Part shown: piece after piece, positions 7,536 to 15,155 of the stretch
Position numbering within the stretch: position 1 is the stretch's first letter
Layout of the letters: each line of letters begins with the position of its first letter
Translations under genes and position numbers: made by a program
From: an uncultured Oscillospiraceae bacterium
Lineage (GTDB): Bacteria > Bacillota > Clostridia > Oscillospirales > Oscillospiraceae
NCBI GenBank assembly: GCA_944386845.1
Contig: CALXCP010000009.1
Span: 1 to 39,896, forward strand
Length of the DNA stretch: 39,896 nucleotides
Reading direction: 5' to 3'
The notes under the pieces: generated by a model
What the model saw: only the letters and a program-made list of their open reading frames with translations
What the model was told of the DNA's origin: nothing
The model's database searches: none

Positions 7536-10250
7536 TTAGTTAGCTTTCTCGCAGAACAGCAGGTCCGCCTCCGCGGAAGTGCGGATGGGACGCTCGGTCT
7601 CCAGCTGCTGCTTGTCCACGGCATCCAGGATATGCTCGAAGCCCTGGCCGTAGTTGGGATCGGGCTCGGCCTTCTCGATGTCGATGTTGCAGTTGTAGGG
7701 AGACATGGCCGGGACGTAGTCGCCGATCAGGCGGCCGGGAGTCAGCAGGTTGATGCTGCCGCCCTTATCCACAGAGCCGATCTCGCCGTAGTTCACCGGG
7801 TTGTAGATACCGGAGGAGGTGTAGGCGTGGATGGTCTCGGGGTTGACGCGGTAGGACACACGGGCCACCAGCAGCACGCTGGCGCGGTCGTTGAACATCC
7901 GGATCACGTCGCCGTCCTTGATGCCCTTCTGCTCGGCCACCTTCGGGTTGACGTGGCAGACCAGGTAGGGGTTGCCGTTGATGATCACGCGGTTCTTGGG
8001 GATCTCCCACAGCCACTTGGCGTGCTGCTGATAGTGGGTGTGATAGTCGAAGCGGGGGTGCGGGGAGATCAGGCCGTACGGATACTTGTCCGCGGACAGG
8101 GACTTGAAGCCCTCCCAGGCGTCCTGATACTGCGGGATGGGACGGCGGGCCTCGTCGTCGGGCTCCCAGTACAGCAGGGACTCGGACACGAACTCGAACT
8201 TGCCGGAGAAGGTGCCCAGCTTGCACTCCTCCTGGAACACCTTGTGGTTCATGGTGTCGCAGGGACGGTTCTCGGCGAACCACTGGAAGCCGGGATAGCG
8301 GTCCCAGTTCTGGTACAGGCCGGTCTTGGGATCCTTGTCCTCCTCCTTGTAGGAGACGGGCGGGATGTAGTAGCCCTTCTTCTTGAAGTCCTCCCAGGAG
8401 ATGTGCTTGGGCAGGTCGGAGAACTGCCAGAAGCGCTTGGCCCACTCCTCCTCGGTGCGGCCCTCGGTGAAGCGCTCGCCCCAGCCCAGACGGGCGGCCA
8501 CCTGGGAGAAGATCCAGTAGTCAGACCGGGAGTCCCACATGGGCTCGATGGCCTTGTCCTGGTACACGATGACCTGCCAGCTGTTGCCGGTCTGAGAGTG
8601 AGAGCAGTAGCCGCCGTTGCCGGAGTTGCCCACCTCGCCGATGTCGATGCGCTCCAGGTTGGTGCAGGCGGGCAGGATCACGTCGGCGTGACGGGTCTCG
8701 GGGGTCATATAGATGTCCTGGTTGATGACGAACTCCAGCTCGGGGCTCTTGTACATCTTCACCCACTTGTTGGTGTCCAGCATGGTGCCGATGAAGGAGC
8801 CGCCGTAACGCCAGAAGCAGTGGACCTTGTTGTACCCGGGCAGGGGGTAGACGTGACGGGTGAACTCCAGGTCCACGCCGCCGCCGCAGAAGCCCTCGCC
8901 CAGCCACTCATAGTGGCCGTCCAGGATGGCGTCGGGGAGGTTGGGACGGTACAGCACCTGCTCCACCGTGTTGATGGGCACCTCGTCGCAGATGGGGGCG
9001 CCGGCGATGGAGGACAGGGGGTCGGAGTAGCCGCCGAACCAGAAGTTGTAGTTCATCGGGCCGCCGCAGGCGGGAGACCAGTAGGCACGGCCGGGCTTGC
9101 CCATGCCCTGCATGGCGGACAGCAGGGTCATCAGGCGGGCGTACTCAGTGCCGTTGGAGTGACGGCAGGCGCCGCCGAAGCCGCCGCGCATGCCGGAGCC
9201 GCTGGTGGTGACGGTGCTGGCCCAGCGGCGGGCGATGGCCTTGATGTCCATGGCGGGCACCAGGGACAGCTCCTCGGCCCACTTGGGGGTCTTGGGGGTG
9301 CCGTCGGGGCCCAGGCCCAGGATGTGGTTCTTGAACTCCTCGAAGCGGTGGCCGTGCTGGGCGATATACTCCTTGTCGTAGGTGCCCTCGGTGATCCACA
9401 CGTAGGCGATGGCCTCCAGGATGGCGGCGTCGGTACCCATGCGGGGGCCGATCCACTTGTCGGCGTGCTTCACGGAGGTGTAGTTGTTGAAGGGGTCGAC
9501 GTAGATGAACTGCACGCCCATCTCCTTCAGCCACCAGCGCCACAGAGCGGACTCCTGAGCGGAGTAGCCGCCGCGGGTGGTGTCGGGGTCGGTGGACCAG
9601 CAGACCATGGTCTCCACGTTCTGCATGGCCATCTCCAGCATATCATAGGGCTCGGGGCCGCCCAGACGCCAGTAGTAGCCGTAGGAGTGGGGGGTGCCCC
9701 AGTGGAAGCCCTCCCAGGAGTCGGGGTTATCGGCCACACGGGTGTAGCCCATCATGGAGAAGAAGCGCTTGAACAGGGAGATCTTGTAGCCCACCAGGCC
9801 CCAGCTGTGGTGAGAGGAGGTGCAGGCGGTGATGGTCTCCTTGCCGTAGGTCTTGTGCAGGCGCTTGATCTCGCGGGCCACCAGGCTCAGAGCCTCGTCC
9901 CAGGAGGCGCGGCGGTAACCGGACTTGCCGCGGTTCTCGGTGTTGCGGTTCTTGCCGTCGGGGGTCTCCACGAAGTCCTCGCGGATCAGGGGGTACTTCA
10001 GGCGGTCATAGGCATAGGTCTTGTCCCGCTCGCAGTAGCCCAGCAGGGACATGGTGACCTTGCGCTGAGGGGTGTACTCCTTGCCCCGGGCCTTGATGAC
10101 CCAGCCGGCGGGATCGTCGTCGGTGAGGACGATGGGGCGGACACGGCGGATCACACCGTCGATGGTGTGCAGCGTCATGGGGCCGCCGACGCCCACGCTG
10201 TGGGTGATGCGCTCTCTCTTGCTGTCAGAACGCATGTGGATCGTTTCCAT
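7536..10250 (-). CDS. Molybdopterin transhydroxylase large subunit (pyrogallol-phloroglucinol transhydroxylase alpha-like)
   Basis: 904 residues from the ATG at 10250 (AAGGAGGG eight bases upstream). A DMSO-reductase-family protein without the usual N-terminal [4Fe-4S] cysteines (first Cys is residue 73) and without a Tat signal, so cytoplasmic. It has a C-terminal molybdopterin-dinucleotide domain (about residue 745 onward). The P. acidigallici transhydroxylase, as I recall, uses His144, Asp174 and Ser175 (Mo ligand). Here SHHSW gives His147 and NPDSWEG gives Asp177-Ser178, the same 30- and 31-residue spacing. Tyr401 or Tyr408 in MNYNFWFGGY may match its active-site Tyr404. That enzyme moves a hydroxyl from 1,2,3,5-tetrahydroxybenzene to pyrogallol, giving phloroglucinol, with no net redox change. 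Its gene follows five small genes and precedes the Fe-S subunit in one tight operon. A related catechol or resorcinol hydroxylase/dehydroxylase is the main alternative. Confidence 0.85.
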   Translation of the reverse strand: METIHMRSDSKRERITHSVGVGGPMTLHTIDGVIRRVRPIVLTDDDPAGWVIKARGKEYTPQRKVTMSLLGYCERDKTYAYDRLKYPLIREDFVETPDGKNRNTENRGKSGYRRASWDEALSLVAREIKRLHKTYGKETITACTSSHHSWGLVGYKISLFKRFFSMMGYTRVADNPDSWEGFHWGTPHSYGYYWRLGGPEPYDMLEMAMQNVETMVCWSTDPDTTRGGYSAQESALWRWWLKEMGVQFIYVDPFNNYTSVKHADKWIGPRMGTDAAILEAIAYVWITEGTYDKEYIAQHGHRFEEFKNHILGLGPDGTPKTPKWAEELSLVPAMDIKAIARRWASTVTTSGSGMRGGFGGACRHSNGTEYARLMTLLSAMQGMGKPGRAYWSPACGGPMNYNFWFGGYSDPLSSIAGAPICDEVPINTVEQVLYRPNLPDAILDGHYEWLGEGFCGGGVDLEFTRHVYPLPGYNKVHCFWRYGGSFIGTMLDTNKWVKMYKSPELEFVINQDIYMTPETRHADVILPACTNLERIDIGEVGNSGNGGYCSHSQTGNSWQVIVYQDKAIEPMWDSRSDYWIFSQVAARLGWGERFTEGRTEEEWAKRFWQFSDLPKHISWEDFKKKGYYIPPVSYKEEDKDPKTGLYQNWDRYPGFQWFAENRPCDTMNHKVFQEECKLGTFSGKFEFVSESLLYWEPDDEARRPIPQYQDAWEGFKSLSADKYPYGLISPHPRFDYHTHYQQHAKWLWEIPKNRVIINGNPYLVCHVNPKVAEQKGIKDGDVIRMFNDRASVLLVARVSYRVNPETIHAYTSSGIYNPVNYGEIGSVDKGGSINLLTPGRLIGDYVPAMSPYNCNIDIEKAEPDPNYGQGFEHILDAVDKQQLETERPIRTSAEADLLFCEKAN

Positions 10251-10264
10251 ACTGCGTACCCTCC

Positions 10265-10786
10265 TTACTTTACTTCGACCATCTGACGGGCATAGTCGGA
10301 ACGGGGATCGATCTCCACCATGTTGCCGACATACTTGCCGTCCTTGCGCTCAAAACAGCGCATATCGAAGTCCTCGATGACCGGGATCCAGAAGACACGG
10401 CCGTCGGGACCCTGATAGTGGCGGCCCATGTGGAACTGATGCTGGAGCATCTCGATGTCGGGGCCCACGCCCTTCCAGGTCTTCTGCCGCTCGGCATAGT
10501 GCAGGTTCAGGAAGCTGGGGTCCACGACGCCGTACAGCTCCCAGCGCATGGCGCCGATGTCCTTCCAGTCGTCGGTCATGGAGCGCATGGTCTCCACGAT
10601 GACGTCGTACACGTCGGTGCCCGGCATGCCGCAGCCCTCGAAGCCCTCGTACCAGACGCGATAAGCGTTCATGTGCTCGCTGGGGTGGTCCTTCAGGATC
10701 TCCTTGACGCGGCGGACCAGCTCCTCCTTCTCCAGGGTCACGAGCCCCTCGGGAAGACGCAGGAGATATTTCTTGACCATATCCAT
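10265..10786 (-). CDS. Unrecognised protein encoded just upstream of the transhydroxylase
   Basis: 173 residues; ATG at 10786 after AAGGAGG at seven bases, ending 14 bases before the transhydroxylase large-subunit start. I do not recognise a family. It is soluble, with no signal peptide or membrane segment. The N-terminus (about 1-40) is charged and helical-looking. The rest is rich in aromatic residues, Met and His, for example RVWYEGFEGCGMPGTD and QHQFHMGRHYQGPDG, then VFWIPVIEDFDMRCF. Only two or three cysteines occur, not arranged as an Fe-S motif. Its position suggests an accessory subunit, a maturation chaperone of the Mo enzyme, or a separate enzyme acting on the same phenols. Confidence 0.8.
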   Translation of the reverse strand: MDMVKKYLLRLPEGLVTLEKEELVRRVKEILKDHPSEHMNAYRVWYEGFEGCGMPGTDVYDVIVETMRSMTDDWKDIGAMRWELYGVVDPSFLNLHYAERQKTWKGVGPDIEMLQHQFHMGRHYQGPDGRVFWIPVIEDFDMRCFERKDGKYVGNMVEIDPRSDYARQMVEVK

Positions 10787-10798
10787 GGTTCTTCCTCC

Positions 10799-11098
10799 TT
10801 ATCGAATCACGTTGTTGCCAACCAGGTCGCCGATGGAGGCGGTGTCGCCGCTCTTGCGGGCGTCGCCGTAGCCATAGCTCCAGTCGACGGGCAGCTCCGC
10901 GCTCTTGGTGAGGACAGGCTCGCCCAGCACGACGCCGGCGCCGTGGTACTTCGCCTGCAGCTTAGCCGCGGCCAGGGCCTTGGCCTCAGCCTCGGTCTCC
11001 GCCACGGCCCACGCCTTGGCGGTGGCGCAGAAGACGTACTTGGGCTCAGTGGGCTTCTCCAGCTGCTTCTTCGCAGCCTCGAAATAATACTTCTTCAT
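10799..11098 (-). CDS. Unrecognised small protein of the transhydroxylase operon
   Basis: 99 residues; ATG at 11098 with AGAGGTGG upstream, 14 bases after the Nudix-like gene's stop and 12 bases before the next gene's start. The first half is Ala/Lys/Glu-rich and looks helical (KAWAVAETEAEAKALAAAKL). The second half contains HGAGVVLGEPVL and a Gly/Tyr-rich end (DWSYGYGDARKSG). It has one Cys, no membrane segment, and no family I can name. Its clean ribosome site and tight spacing support it as a real gene. Confidence 0.75.
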   Translation of the reverse strand: MKKYYFEAAKKQLEKPTEPKYVFCATAKAWAVAETEAEAKALAAAKLQAKYHGAGVVLGEPVLTKSAELPVDWSYGYGDARKSGDTASIGDLVGNNVIR

Positions 11099-11112
11099 CT
11101 CACGGCCACCTC

Positions 11113-11577
11113 TTAATACATTCTGACGTCGGGGATCTCGCGGCCGTTGACCCAGGGATCATACTTGGCCACGAAATTCTTGTCGTCGCCCTCGAACCCG
11201 CAGGCGCCCAGCTCAGAGGGGTGGACCCACTTGAACTCGGTGTACTCGCCGGCGACAGGCTCGGTCTGCCAGGTGTCGATCGCCTCGTAGTAGGCGTGGT
11301 AGTCGTACTTGGTGTGGGTGTTGTGGGTGATGTTGCCGCAGACGATGTGCTCCACACACCCGTCCTGGATATACTTGCGGCCCAGCATGGTCTGCTTGCC
11401 CACGGTCACCGTCATGTGCAGCTTCTCCAGCGCCACCCGGGCGGCGGCGGCCTCGTCGGTCTCACAGGCGCCGACCTTGCCGCAGGGGAGCTCCCATGTG
11501 CCGTTCTTGTTCTTGCAGACCAGCACGTCGCCGGTGGGACCGCCGTGGTGCTGGATCAGCAGGGAGATATACTTCAT
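11113..11577 (-). CDS. Nudix-fold protein with a degenerate Nudix box
   Basis: 154 residues. The N-terminal strand and the Nudix box region are visible (MKYISLLIQHHGG, then WELPCGKV). The box begins normally at Gly33 with Glu39 and Arg47. The REUxEE core, however, reads R47-V-A-L-E51-K, and the following Gly is His54. Two of the three glutamates that bind the catalytic metal are therefore missing. As a hydrolase of nucleoside-diphosphate compounds it is probably weak or dead; Nudix folds are also used as ligand-binding domains. A C-terminal part (about 95-154) with FKWVHPSELG matches the usual end of the fold. It sits in the middle of the transhydroxylase operon. A sensing, binding or maturation role is inference. 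Confidence 0.75.
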   Translation of the reverse strand: MKYISLLIQHHGGPTGDVLVCKNKNGTWELPCGKVGACETDEAAAARVALEKLHMTVTVGKQTMLGRKYIQDGCVEHIVCGNITHNTHTKYDYHAYYEAIDTWQTEPVAGEYTEFKWVHPSELGACGFEGDDKNFVAKYDPWVNGREIPDVRMY

Positions 11578-11604
11578 AGTGCGTACACCTTCTTCCTTTT
11601 CAGA

Positions 11605-11802
11605 TCAAAGCGTATACTGATGGTCTTCCAGCTTGTAGCCCTTGGCCTCCAGCTCGGCGCCCACGCGCTCCCGGAACTGGCGGACCGTCTCCAGCCACAC
11701 GTTGCGGTCGATGCGCTCGACCTCTTTGCCGTCCTCGCAGACGCTGGCCCACTCGGTGAAGCCGCCGCGGGTGCTTCTGCATACAAACTTGTAGGTTTTC
11801 AA
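11605..11802 (-). CDS. Unrecognised 65-residue protein
   Basis: The frame is open from an ATG at 11847, but that start has no ribosome site and lies deep in the previous gene. The TTG at 11802 follows GGGAGG at nine bases and overlaps the preceding stop as TTGA, a standard coupling arrangement. That gives 65 residues beginning MKTYKFVCRSTRGG. It is basic at the start and has a helical, charged end (WLETVRQFRERVGAELEAKG). No family recognised. The repeated pattern of small coupled genes ahead of the transhydroxylase supports it being translated. Confidence 0.65.
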   Translation of the reverse strand: MKTYKFVCRSTRGGFTEWASVCEDGKEVERIDRNVWLETVRQFRERVGAELEAKGYKLEDHQYTL

Positions 11803-12269
11803 GTTTCCTTGCCTCCCTTGTTTTCCTGTGCCGGCGCGTCCTGCCATTCCATGAAATCCACGTCCTCGGCAGGCAGCTGTCCCGTCATGTCCAGGTACGC
11901 GATGATGCCCTTCTCCGCCGCGACCATGACTCCCATGGGGTCCATGTCGCGCTTCGGGGTGATCTCGAAGATCTGGTCGGCGACCGCGGGCAGGTTCTTC
12001 AGCATGGCGGTATTCCGTTCGTCGATCTTCCAGGCCTTGTGGCGCCCCTCCTCCGCATCCAGCGGATGGATGAAGCAGTGGTACTCCTCCCGGAAGATGA
12101 AGACGTACATGATCTCGCTCTTGGACAGTATGCCGACCATTTTTGCACTGTTCAGCGCGACCATCAGCTTATCGCCATCCTTCGCCAGGAGCCGCAGGCG
12201 CACGTCGTTGTCGTGGTTCTTCCGATCCGTCCGCTGCCTGCTGTTTCCCGGCTCGTTGCCTTTGCTCAT
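11799..12269 (-). CDS. Unrecognised protein, first gene of the transhydroxylase operon
   Basis: 156 residues from the ATG at 12269 (AAGGGAGAGTC just upstream); a GTG 18 bases earlier lacks a good ribosome site. After a polar, disordered-looking first 25 residues (NEPGNSRQRTDRKNHDND) comes a compact soluble domain with alternating strands and helices (RLRLLAKDGDKLMVALNS, IMYVFIFREEYHCFIHPLD). The C-terminus is acidic and polar. It has no Fe-S or metal motif and no membrane segment. I cannot assign a family. It ends in TGA overlapping the TTG start of the next gene. Confidence 0.72.
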   Translation of the reverse strand: MSKGNEPGNSRQRTDRKNHDNDVRLRLLAKDGDKLMVALNSAKMVGILSKSEIMYVFIFREEYHCFIHPLDAEEGRHKAWKIDERNTAMLKNLPAVADQIFEITPKRDMDPMGVMVAAEKGIIAYLDMTGQLPAEDVDFMEWQDAPAQENKGGKET

Positions 12270-12542
12270 GACTCTCCCTTTCCACACCTCGCTTCCGCAC
12301 TTTTCCCGTTTTTAGGAACGCTTGCTCAGGACGTCCGGACATGGCAATGCCCAGCGCCCTCGTTTCCTTTTCAACATGGATGGCTGGGAGGTTTCCCTCG
12401 TCAGCCCCGAAAAGCCCGGAGGCGTTTGGCTCAATGTCCATAGGCGGGACACCGCCCGTAGGCCCAGTGAGCTCGGAAACGATGTGCTGATTCCATCAGC
12501 TATGGAGTTGCGGCCGGACCCCCCAGCCATAACAGCATAGTC

Positions 12543-12572
12543 ATTTTACCTCCCGGGGCGGGGAAAAGTCAA
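12543..12572 (-). promoter_or_regulatory. Candidate promoter for the transhydroxylase operon
   Basis: Minus strand: TTGACT (-35, 12567-12572), 18 bases, TAAAAT (-10, 12543-12548). Transcription would start near 12536, leaving a long untranslated leader before the first gene at 12269. Confidence 0.55.
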
Positions 12573-12730
12573 CAGGAATTATTGTTTTTTTCCATCAGAA
12601 TATTAGAAAATGCGATCATGTTTCCCGCCCTCTCCCAGGCGCGTTCTCCGCCCTGTGTCCCCCCGCTCTCCGGGCGGTGCGGCGGCCCGTGCTCCCCCGC
12701 CGTCCGGCCCCTCCGGAGCCGGTATGGGAA

Positions 12731-12764
12731 CGGCCGGGCGCGTCCGGCCGGACGCGCCCGGCCG
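12731..12764 (-). terminator. Perfect GC palindrome after the nucleoside permease gene
   Basis: A 34-bp perfect palindrome, 14 bases after the stop of the last nucleoside-transporter gene. It would fold as a very stable hairpin with a minimal loop and no U-run. Most likely the end of the nucleoside operon. Confidence 0.65.
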
Positions 12765-12777
12765 CAGGTGTGCCGGA

Positions 12778-13809
12778 CTAGCGCTGCCCCTTGTCGTAGG
12801 GGATGCCCTCCGCCTTGGGGGCTCTGGACTTCTTGGAGGTGAAGGCCAGTACCACCAGGGTGATGATGTAGGGCAGCATGCGGTAGAAGTGGGGGCTGAT
12901 GCCGATCTGGGCCAGGAGGAACACGCCGTCGCCGTTGATGTCGATGCTGGCGTAGGAGGCAGCGATGCACTTGAACAGGCCGAACAGGATGGCCGCCCCG
13001 GCGATGTTCAGGGGCTTCCAGTTGCCGAAGATCATGACGGCCAGGGCCAGGAAGCCGAAGCCGGCCACGTCGCCGGTGGAGGCGCAGTTGGCGGTGGTCA
13101 GGGCGTAGACGAAGCCGCCCATGCCCGCCAGGGCCCCCGAGATGGTGGTGCCGGCGTACCGCATGACGTAGACGTTGATGCCCAGGGAGTCGGCGGCCTG
13201 GGGGTTCTCACCGCAGGACCGCAGCCGCAGGCCGAAGCGCGTCTTGTACAGCAGGATGGACAGCACCACGAACACCAGGATGCAGATGTAGGTGGCCAGG
13301 TAGGTCTTGTCGATGAAGGTGGAGCCCAAAAAGCCCATCTCGTCGTTGCGGCCGTAGCCGAACATGCTCTTCTTGACCATGAACCAGCTGGCCGCGTCGC
13401 CGGTGGCCATCTGGAGGGTGTTCTGGTTGGCGATGATGCGGATGAAGAAGAGCACCAGGGCGGGGGCCAGCAGGTTCAGCGCGGTGCCGCCGATGGTCTG
13501 GTCCGCCTTCAGGTTCACCGAGGCGAAGGAGAGCAGCAGGGAGAACACCGCCCCCATGAAGGCCGCCGCCAGCATGGCCATGATCTCGAAGCCCTGGAGG
13601 GCCACCCAGTCGTTGGCGGCCTTGGCGGCGTCGAACACGCCGGCCTTCTGCACCATGTGGACGAAGAGCACCCCGATGAAGGCGCCGAAGATCATGATAC
13701 CTTCCAGCGCCAGGTTGATGATGCCGCTGCGCTCGGCGAACACGCCGGCCAGCGCCACGATCATCAGGGGGATGGCGTAGAGCAGGGTCTGCTGGATGAG
13801 GAATGTCAT
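12778..13809 (-). CDS. Nucleoside ABC transporter permease (NupQ-like)
   Basis: 343 residues, strongly hydrophobic with about 8-10 membrane segments. The N-terminus AERSGIINLALEGIMIFGAF is the family hallmark of BMP-type (guanosine/nucleoside) importer permeases. LRSCGENPQAADSLGINVYVMRY (mid-protein) is the cytoplasmic coupling loop that contacts the ATPase. The start overlaps the stop of the upstream permease by four bases (ATGA). It forms the membrane channel with that permease, using the ATPase at 15152-16708 and the lipoprotein at 16855-18063. Uptake of nucleosides fits deoC next to the cluster. Confidence 0.9.
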   Translation of the reverse strand: MTFLIQQTLLYAIPLMIVALAGVFAERSGIINLALEGIMIFGAFIGVLFVHMVQKAGVFDAAKAANDWVALQGFEIMAMLAAAFMGAVFSLLLSFASVNLKADQTIGGTALNLLAPALVLFFIRIIANQNTLQMATGDAASWFMVKKSMFGYGRNDEMGFLGSTFIDKTYLATYICILVFVVLSILLYKTRFGLRLRSCGENPQAADSLGINVYVMRYAGTTISGALAGMGGFVYALTTANCASTGDVAGFGFLALAVMIFGNWKPLNIAGAAILFGLFKCIAASYASIDINGDGVFLLAQIGISPHFYRMLPYIITLVVLAFTSKKSRAPKAEGIPYDKGQR

Positions 13810-15155
13810 GCCCGCTCGCCTCCTTTCCCTGTCTCTTCAGCTCCGGGGGCGTCCCCCGGTCTGTCCTCTGGGGGGGCTCCCGCTCCCCCGTCCTCCGCCG
13901 GAGCGTCCGCCGGGAGGGGCGCCGCCGCCGGCCCGCCGGAGCCCTCCTCTCCGTCCCCGGGCTCCTCCGCGTTGGCGTTCTCCTCCTCGGCCCTGCGCTT
14001 CCTGCGCCAGGAGAAGAGCATCTTGATCACCAGGGAGAAGGCGCTCAGGTAGACGATGACGGCGATGATGATGTCGGCGATGTACTCGTTGTAGGCCGTC
14101 AGGTTGGTGATCTGCTGCCCCACGATGTCCAGCATGGACATGAAGCAGCCGGTGAACACCACCCCGATGGGGTTGCTGGCCGCCAGCAGGGCCACGGGGA
14201 TGCCGTTGAAGCCGATGGCGGGCAGGGTCTGGTAGGTGGACCAGAAGAACTCGGTGTTGCCCGACAGGTAGTACAGGGCGGCCCCCGCGCCCGACAGGCC
14301 GCCGGCGATGGCCATGGACAGCACGATGTTGCGCTTGTCGGCGATGCCGGCGTACCGGGCGGCGTGGCGGTTGGCGCCGCAGGCCTTGAGCTGATAGCCG
14401 AGGGTGGTCTTGCTCATGAGGACCCACACCAGGATGGCGATGACGATGGCCACCACGATGCCGCCGTTGACCTGGGAGTTGGGGAAGATCTGGTCCAGGC
14501 CCAGCTTGGCGGTCTCCACCCCGTTGTAGCTGGTCTTGTAGATGTAGCCGCTCTTGGTGTTCTCCACCAGGTTGCGGAAGTCGCTGCCGTCGAACATCCA
14601 GGTGACCAGGTTGGCTGCGATCCAGTTGGTCATGATGCAGGCCAGCACCTCATTGATGTTGAGGAAGGCCTTCACCAGGCCGGGGATGCAGCCCCACAGG
14701 GCACCGGCCAGGGTGCCGCCCAGGAAGGCGATGACCCAGATCAGGGCAGTGGGCACTGTCTCCGACGGGATGCCCAGGGCCAGCATGAGGGTGACGGCGG
14801 TGCCCATCAGGTACTGCCCCGGGGCGCCGATGTTGAACAGGCCCGTCTTGAAGGCCACGGCCACCGAAAGGCCGGTGAGGATCAGGGGGGTGGCCCGGAA
14901 GAGCATATCCCCCATGTTCACCGGGTTGAAGCCGAAGGTCAGGCCGCCGGCGGCGTCCCGCCCCGTGCTGAACAGGCCCAGGAAGGCCAGGCGGATGCCC
15001 TCCCACACGCTGGCGGGGCCCAGGGAGGGGTTGGTCATACCCACGATGAAGATGATGACGCCGCCCACCGCCATGCCGATGAGGATGGACACCAGGGAGG
15101 CCAGCACCGTCTTGGTGGCGTCCCGCTGCCACAGCTGGGAAAGTCTCTGATTCAC
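13806..15155 (-). CDS. Nucleoside ABC transporter permease (NupP-like) with a long C-terminal tail
   Basis: 449 residues. GTG start at 15155 overlapping the ATPase stop (GTGA), with GGAGGGTGAGG upstream. About 8-10 membrane segments and the typical coupling loop KACGANRHAARYAGI. The first ~380 residues match the family length. The final ~70 residues are a charged, then Pro/Ala/Gly-rich cytosolic tail (beginning RRKRRAEEENANAEEPGDGE) with no family counterpart I know. Substrate by context: nucleosides. Confidence 0.9.
   Translation of the reverse strand: MNQRLSQLWQRDATKTVLASLVSILIGMAVGGVIIFIVGMTNPSLGPASVWEGIRLAFLGLFSTGRDAAGGLTFGFNPVNMGDMLFRATPLILTGLSVAVAFKTGLFNIGAPGQYLMGTAVTLMLALGIPSETVPTALIWVIAFLGGTLAGALWGCIPGLVKAFLNINEVLACIMTNWIAANLVTWMFDGSDFRNLVENTKSGYIYKTSYNGVETAKLGLDQIFPNSQVNGGIVVAIVIAILVWVLMSKTTLGYQLKACGANRHAARYAGIADKRNIVLSMAIAGGLSGAGAALYYLSGNTEFFWSTYQTLPAIGFNGIPVALLAASNPIGVVFTGCFMSMLDIVGQQITNLTAYNEYIADIIIAVIVYLSAFSLVIKMLFSWRRKRRAEEENANAEEPGDGEEGSGGPAAAPLPADAPAEDGGAGAPPEDRPGDAPGAEETGKGGERA

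Larger units (their letters stand above)
12270..12777 (-). other. Spacer upstream of the transhydroxylase operon, with a long leader
   Basis: About 500 bases between nucleoside permease and transhydroxylase operon. It holds the GC palindrome at 12731-12764 and the promoter at 12543-12572. Downstream of that promoter lies a leader of roughly 265 bases with no gene I accept. Two overlapping minus-strand frames (12530-12312, and 12441 running into the next gene) have ATGs but no ribosome sites. Their base composition is less GC-biased than the flanking genes, so a decayed gene or a structured regulatory leader are both possible. Confidence 0.5.

Noticed and set aside
6678-10286. 1202-codon plus-strand frame opposite the transhydroxylase genes
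   Set aside because: Val/Gly/Leu/His/Asp-biased shadow of two well-supported minus-strand genes; no recognisable domain or start.
12312-12530. 72-codon minus-strand frame in the transhydroxylase leader as a real gene
   Set aside because: No ribosome site before its ATG and no recognisable features; described only as part of the leader.
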